DNA of 64,000 nucleotides, taken from positions 1 through 64,000 of the forward strand of contig JASAND010000582.1 in the NCBI GenBank assembly GCA_030248195.1, in the 5' to 3' direction. Origin of the DNA: Trissonchulus latispiculum. Lineage: Eukaryota; Nematoda; Enoplea; Enoplida; Ironidae. Below are positions 60,101-64,000 of the stretch, piece by piece. The position numbers and the translations under genes were made by a program. Under the pieces are notes generated by a model that was given only the letters and a program-made list of their open reading frames with translations, searched no databases and had not been told where the DNA came from. Positions within the stretch are counted from its first letter, which is position 1, and each line of letters starts with the position of its first letter.

Positions 60101-61598
60101 CAAGAAATATTATCTTATTTCGCAAAAATGATAAGGTTTGATGACAAAATCATAAAGTTGGCTACATCGAAAAAATAGAAGGTTGCTTCAGAAAGCAAAA
60201 ATGTAGAGCACAGCGAAAGTGTCCAAATGAACATAATTATAGCACTACAGCTGCTGGGCAAATGACAGAAACGGTTTAAAACTGTCCTGAACGCAAATAT
60301 AGAATTTTTGAAGCGGGATTGCACGGAGGGTGTTAGCAAGCTGAAATAACTGTTTTTTTTAAATCTCGTGAAATTTTAAATTGGGTTTTGCCGTAAACTA
60401 ACAATATGATACTAAATGGAAGCACCACCTTAATGGACGTTAACAGTAAAAAACAATAAAAGTTTAGCAAAAAATGCATGCTTTGCTTCTAACATTTTGA
60501 TTGCGTCGGAGACCTTTCAATGCTTGAGCTCGATAGGGAGAGCAATTAATTATCTATCGATTAGTGGCGGTTCTGAGAAAACTCAATCTTGATAGCGCTA
60601 TGCATTGGAAAGTAAAATTTTCGACTTAGAACAGTTTTCTGCGTTTTTAAAATATTTATAATGATACCCATATGAGCCCAATTTGATACTTGCAATTCTG
60701 ACCATTTCCCAAAACCACCATTTCGAGTACTTCGACTACCCTGTCATAGTGGGTCGACACTATCAAATGCAAATCTGTGAGTCGAGCCCTTCAAAATGAG
60801 GCATCACCATCGGTTAACGGGGGGGGGAGGTCTGGGGGAGTTTAAGCCAAGCCAAGGGGTAAGCAAAAATAGCTGGAAAATAGTTTTTACACTAAACTTT
60901 TAGGGTTCGGCTACGGCTTCGCCGGAATTTTTAGCTAAAATTTCTAATACTCCAGGAAAATCGGACGAAATTTGGAAATTTTTTCTAAACATTGAAGATT
61001 TTGTGGTAAGTTTTTAAAAAACCGCTAATCTTAATAAAATTAGCACTGATTTTTCGAAAAGTTTCACAAATTTCTTTTTGAGGTGCAAGACCCTCTGAAA
61101 ATTTCAGTTCAAACTTCAAGCTACAAGCCCCGTCAAAATTTTCTGGGGACAAGCCCCCCAGGATCCGACGCTATGTTAATGTATTGGCTTCACCCATCCC
61201 TGTACCTCTTTTTATTTTCGAGATTTAGGGAGTACAGAAATCTGGAGAAAGAAAGAATAATAATAACAACGGACATACCCAAACTAAAGGGTTGCCTCTT
61301 TTCCAGAAAAAGTGGCACCGCAATAAATATTGACTGCAATTTTCAGAGCACACCATTTTGGTAGAACTTGCACTACAAAGATTCCCAAAAGTTTCAAGCA
61401 CGTCTGGAAATTTTTGCTTTGCCACCTAACCCTCCTCAGAGGGCTGCTTTAATTAGCTGAAGCAATGTTAACCGAAAGACTTCGTTTAAACGTTCAGAGC
61501 TTCTGAGTTCTGAACAGAGCTTTCGTAACACTTTCCATATCTTCAACAGTCCGCGAGATAAGTGAGAAGGAGTCATTATGCATTGTTATGTTATTATT

Positions 61599-61685
<87 letters not shown>

Positions 61686-61751
61686 TCTAGTCTCTTTACC
61701 TGCCAGCATGACCACCAAAAAGAATACGCCAATAATTGTTACTTGCTTCAT
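57163..61751 (-). CDS. Secreted Tyr/His/Asp-rich protein, gene 3 (about 108 residues)
   Basis: Coding exons 61751-61700 (MKQVTIIGVFFLVVMLAG, same as gene 2) and 57437-57163, acceptor GTTATAG, phase 1. The mature protein begins LAKCNDEYYHPCDDYYYHD, followed by a His/Asp stretch (HEHGDDHDNYHDICC), then YYDDYSEQYYYDYCDTDD. DEYYHPCD is shared with the gene 1 repeat unit. The basic tail is KRGYPKQGPTRRGNPKR and ends GMPKRSAEEA. His/Asp richness suggests metal binding as well as the shared Tyr/Cys chemistry; this is inference. The last-exon ORF extends 31 codons upstream of the acceptor; I start at the splice site because the junction GLAKC parallels GLTDC in gene 2. Intron 2 is 4.26 kb. Confidence 0.8.
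57460..59600. other. Gene 3 intron, first part
   Basis: AT- and C/T-rich. Two CACCAGCTTAA/CACCACCTTAA-like ends (57938-57950, 58270-58282), both followed by TGTGCTG, hint at remnants of TTAA elements. A repeated CCTATTAATCTGGCATTAAG / CCTTTTATTCTGGCATTGAC piece (58348 and 58602) shows a local duplication. Confidence 0.4.
59605..60433. mobile_element. Family B element, 5' end missing
   Basis: Resembles 43701-44690 from its inner part to the right end AGCACCACCTTAA (TTAA 60430-60433). Lies at the left edge of the duplicated block. Confidence 0.6.
60818..61185. mobile_element. Dispersed repeat family C, copy 4
   Basis: Twin of 46560-46915; here GGCTACGGCTTCGCCGG replaces a shorter sequence, showing small indels between duplicates. 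Confidence 0.6.
61600..61682. repeat. (ATT)n microsatellite
   Basis: About 27 triplets; twin of 47329-47432. Confidence 0.98.
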
Positions 61752-61764
61752 TGTTGGATAGATT
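61700..61764 (-). CDS. Signal-peptide exon of gene 3 (exon 2)
   Basis: TTTCAG acceptor, AATCTATCCAACA leader, ATG at 61751-61749, the same 17 codons as gene 2 plus one base, donor GTAAAG. Identical to gene 2 exon 2 as far as I can see. Confidence 0.85.
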
Positions 61765-62349
61765 CTGAAACAAACAGACGACTTTGAAAAGTTAAATATC
61801 TATCGGACATCGGCTGACTAAAGGCTCAAGGCTCAAACTCTCCAAGGTCAGTGAAACGTGATGATTACATTTCCTTCAGCAGTTATCCCATTTTTTGAAC
61901 CAACGAAACTGATAAACCCTTCAGCTTTATATAATTATGTTACTGAGAAATAGTTCTTTCTAAGTATATAAAAATTATCTAGTTCTATTCAGACAATGTC
62001 TTAAAAAGTTGTCAACTATAGGAACCCTGATCAAAAATGCAAGGTCTTCATTAATCCTACAAAATACCTTACATTGTTGTCTTATGTTAAGAGATTACTT
62101 GAACGGAACTAGATAATTATTATACGGTTAAAAGGTGCTATTTTTCGGTAATGTAGGAATAAAAAATCATTACTGTGCGTTGTATCTGGCTCAAGTCAAA
62201 GTAATTAGTTTGCCGAAAACGCCTAACTTAGTAAAATGTCGTATGCGGTCATGCTGAGAAGCTCACATCCCTTGAGCTTTCCCCAAGATTTCGAATTTAA
62301 TGTTTCGATCATAGTGCAGGCTTAATACTTAGAAACAGTCAGTGTCTTA

Positions 62350-62698
62350 AGCCTGATTCACACTGGTGTCTTATGTCTTATGTCTTTTGTCTTATATCTT
62401 ACTCATGTCTTATGTTTTATGTCTTAAGACAGACAGAACCGTTCACACTGCTGTCTTATGTCTTTTGTCTTAGGCAGCACATTTGATCCTTTCATCCAAT
62501 CAACTTGACAATGGCTAGACTAGCTGCAATGTGATTGGTTTATCCCTCAAAACATAAGACAAAAGTTGAGCCTAGCTCAAGTCTACCTTAAGACAAAAAG
62601 ACATAAGACATAAGACATAAAACACCAGTGTGAACGCCTTAAGACATAAGACACAAGACAAAATACATAAGATATAAGACATCAGTGTGAACCAGGCT
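62350..62698. mobile_element. MITE with GTCTTATG repeats (twin copy)
   Basis: Copy of 48099-48460 with TTA flanks, ends AGCCTGATTCACACTGG and CAGTGTGAACCAGGCT. Lies in intron 1 of gene 3. Confidence 0.8.
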
Positions 62699-63089
62699 TT
62701 ACTCTTAAACATTGTATACCATGGGCGAGACGTACTCTTTACATGCTATTTAATAACGTGGGCCTTTCTAATGTCATCTGATACCTACCATATCCTTGCG
62801 CATTACAGATCCACTTAGGAGAACGTGCTAGAGTTTTAGTGGTTTTAAGCATTCGAAGTTGTTCATGATTGCAATCATGCTTATATGCTGAAGTATCCCA
62901 TCTTCACCGAACCGACAGGGACCCCCCTGTTAAGGTATGCAAGTATGCCAAACAGTGAGGCAATGCGAATTTTGAACTGCATAAGTATTAGTGTTTCGAC
63001 CAAAACGCTCTCTCATAGCAGCAGTAACGTAAACTAAACAATAAACAAATATAACGTCATATGAAGTATGAAATGATTGTAAAACATAC

Positions 63090-63146
63090 CTGGTATCGTC
63101 TTGGATGGAAAATCCTAACCATTGCCGTGGTGCGGCAGCTTATATA
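63090..63146 (-). promoter_or_regulatory. TATA-box promoter and non-coding exon 1 of gene 3
   Basis: TATATAA at 63146-63140, exon end 63090 at CCAG|GTATGT; differs from gene 2 by few bases (GCAATGGTTAGG for GCAACGGTTAGG, GACGATACC for GGCGATACC). Confidence 0.8.
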
Positions 63147-64000
63147 GAATGCAAGCAGACCAGGCTCATTTTTCAATTTTATGATCAATTCTGTATTCGC
63201 AATGGTTCCAATAGTAATAATAATGAATAATGATAATAGTAGATTGAAAGTTTTACAATATTTACACTGTGTAAAGCTCCAATAATGGTAAGGCTGTATT
63301 GGAATTTTACAAAATTAACAATTTATAAAGCTTTACATTTCATGCAAATTCATTTATCACTACAAATGCTTGCATCTGAGTGGTCAAAAATGCTTGTTTT
63401 GCATTTAGTTTGCTATTTAGCGTAAATTATGAGTAGCAAGCAAGCCATATGATTTTCGAAGCTGTTTAATGTGCCCGATTTATCAGCGATAGGTAGGTAT
63501 TCAGACAAGAATCATAATTGCATTCCATGCCTGACTTAAAGTAAATAAATTATGTAACTCTTTTCTATGCACTTTATAATACTACATACCTGGTAAATAA
63601 ATTTTAAACAAATACTAGGCTTGCTTATGGTAGCATATATTTGTTTGGTGCATGCTACGTATTTGTCAATTGAGAGTAAGTAGTCAGTATTTTGTAAAAT
63701 TTTGTTGTAAACAAAACCATCTCTCAAAAATATAAATGGTAGAATTCAATAGATCCAACTGATTCAGTACTGAAAACATGATCAGAATTTACAGTACGTA
63801 GAGTCGGAATAAACGTTACATAATGGTTTCTCCATATAGTGGGGCATCAACATAATGACAGCTCTGTGGAGCGATTTCAGAAAAATAAAATGCTGTGGAA
63901 TCTCGAGTTTTGAAATGAAGGGTTGTCTGAAATGGGCAGATAATACTGAGCAATACAGGGTCTAAAGCTTTTAGTTTACAAACACATGTAAATAATTGCA

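Larger units (their letters stand above)
59625..64000. repeat. 4.3-kb duplicated block (copy 2) spanning gene 3 promoter and signal exon
   Basis: Matches 45590-49850 in order and orientation to the end of the window; the duplication may extend further right. It contains gene 3 exon 1, exon 2, (ATT)n, the GTCTTAT MITE and a family C copy. Confidence 0.9.

Overview
This window looks like AT-rich nuclear DNA from an invertebrate animal. It has canonical GT-AG introns, TATA-box promoters, AATAAA polyadenylation signals, long non-coding stretches and a dense, nested load of transposons: Ty3/Gypsy-like LTR elements, a LINE remnant, a Crypton-type tyrosine recombinase, hAT-, Harbinger-, TA- and TTAA-type non-autonomous elements, tRNA-derived SINEs and microsatellites. 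No prokaryotic operon, rRNA or CRISPR is visible. The species cannot be fixed from the sequence alone.

Left part (1-28.4 kb). The first 3.8 kb is the 3' part of an LTR retroelement: a 7-residue tandem repeat ORF, degenerate coding sequence and a long G/T-rich tail. It ends in a 450-bp LTR (2968-3417) followed at once by a primer-binding-site-like sequence and a truncated leader. A scatter of MITEs follows. One intact-looking host gene, an HtrL/YibB-family protein, lies at 12.1-13.1 kb. A five-exon, broken Crypton (15.7-18.0 kb) is flanked by related palindromes. Next come a minus-strand LINE remnant and a decayed Ty3/Gypsy reverse transcriptase/RNase H/integrase-N region (19.85-21.07 kb). This runs directly into about 4.1 kb of decayed reading frame that I cannot assign to any family, then a 2.7-kb T-rich tail and a possible LTR.

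Right part (29-64 kb). The main finding is a tandem family of three minus-strand genes for small secreted tyrosine/cysteine/aspartate-rich proteins, not obvious from single ORFs because each is split. Each has a TATA box (TATATAA), a short non-coding exon 1, a second exon encoding an 18-residue signal peptide (MKQVTIIGVFFLVVMLAG or a close variant), and a last exon beginning with a GLxxxC-like junction. The last exon encodes an acidic Tyr-rich block followed by a basic tail sharing KRGxPKQGPxRR-like sequence, and an AATAAA follows. Splice phases agree in all three. Gene 1 (29.4-35.9 kb) carries seven 31-residue Tyr/Cys repeats. Genes 2 (44.95-48.9 kb) and 3 (57.1-63.1 kb) are short and share a nearly identical 4.3-kb block with promoter, exon 1, intron 1 and signal exon. 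Their protein bodies differ strongly. The layout suggests a secreted structural, adhesive or peptide-precursor family that expands by duplicating the promoter and signal module while the body diverges; its function is unknown.

Between and inside these genes lie transposons with readable target-site duplications, including a 2.35-kb TA-flanked element whose empty site survives in a paralogous copy 1 kb away, and a 35-bp minisatellite.
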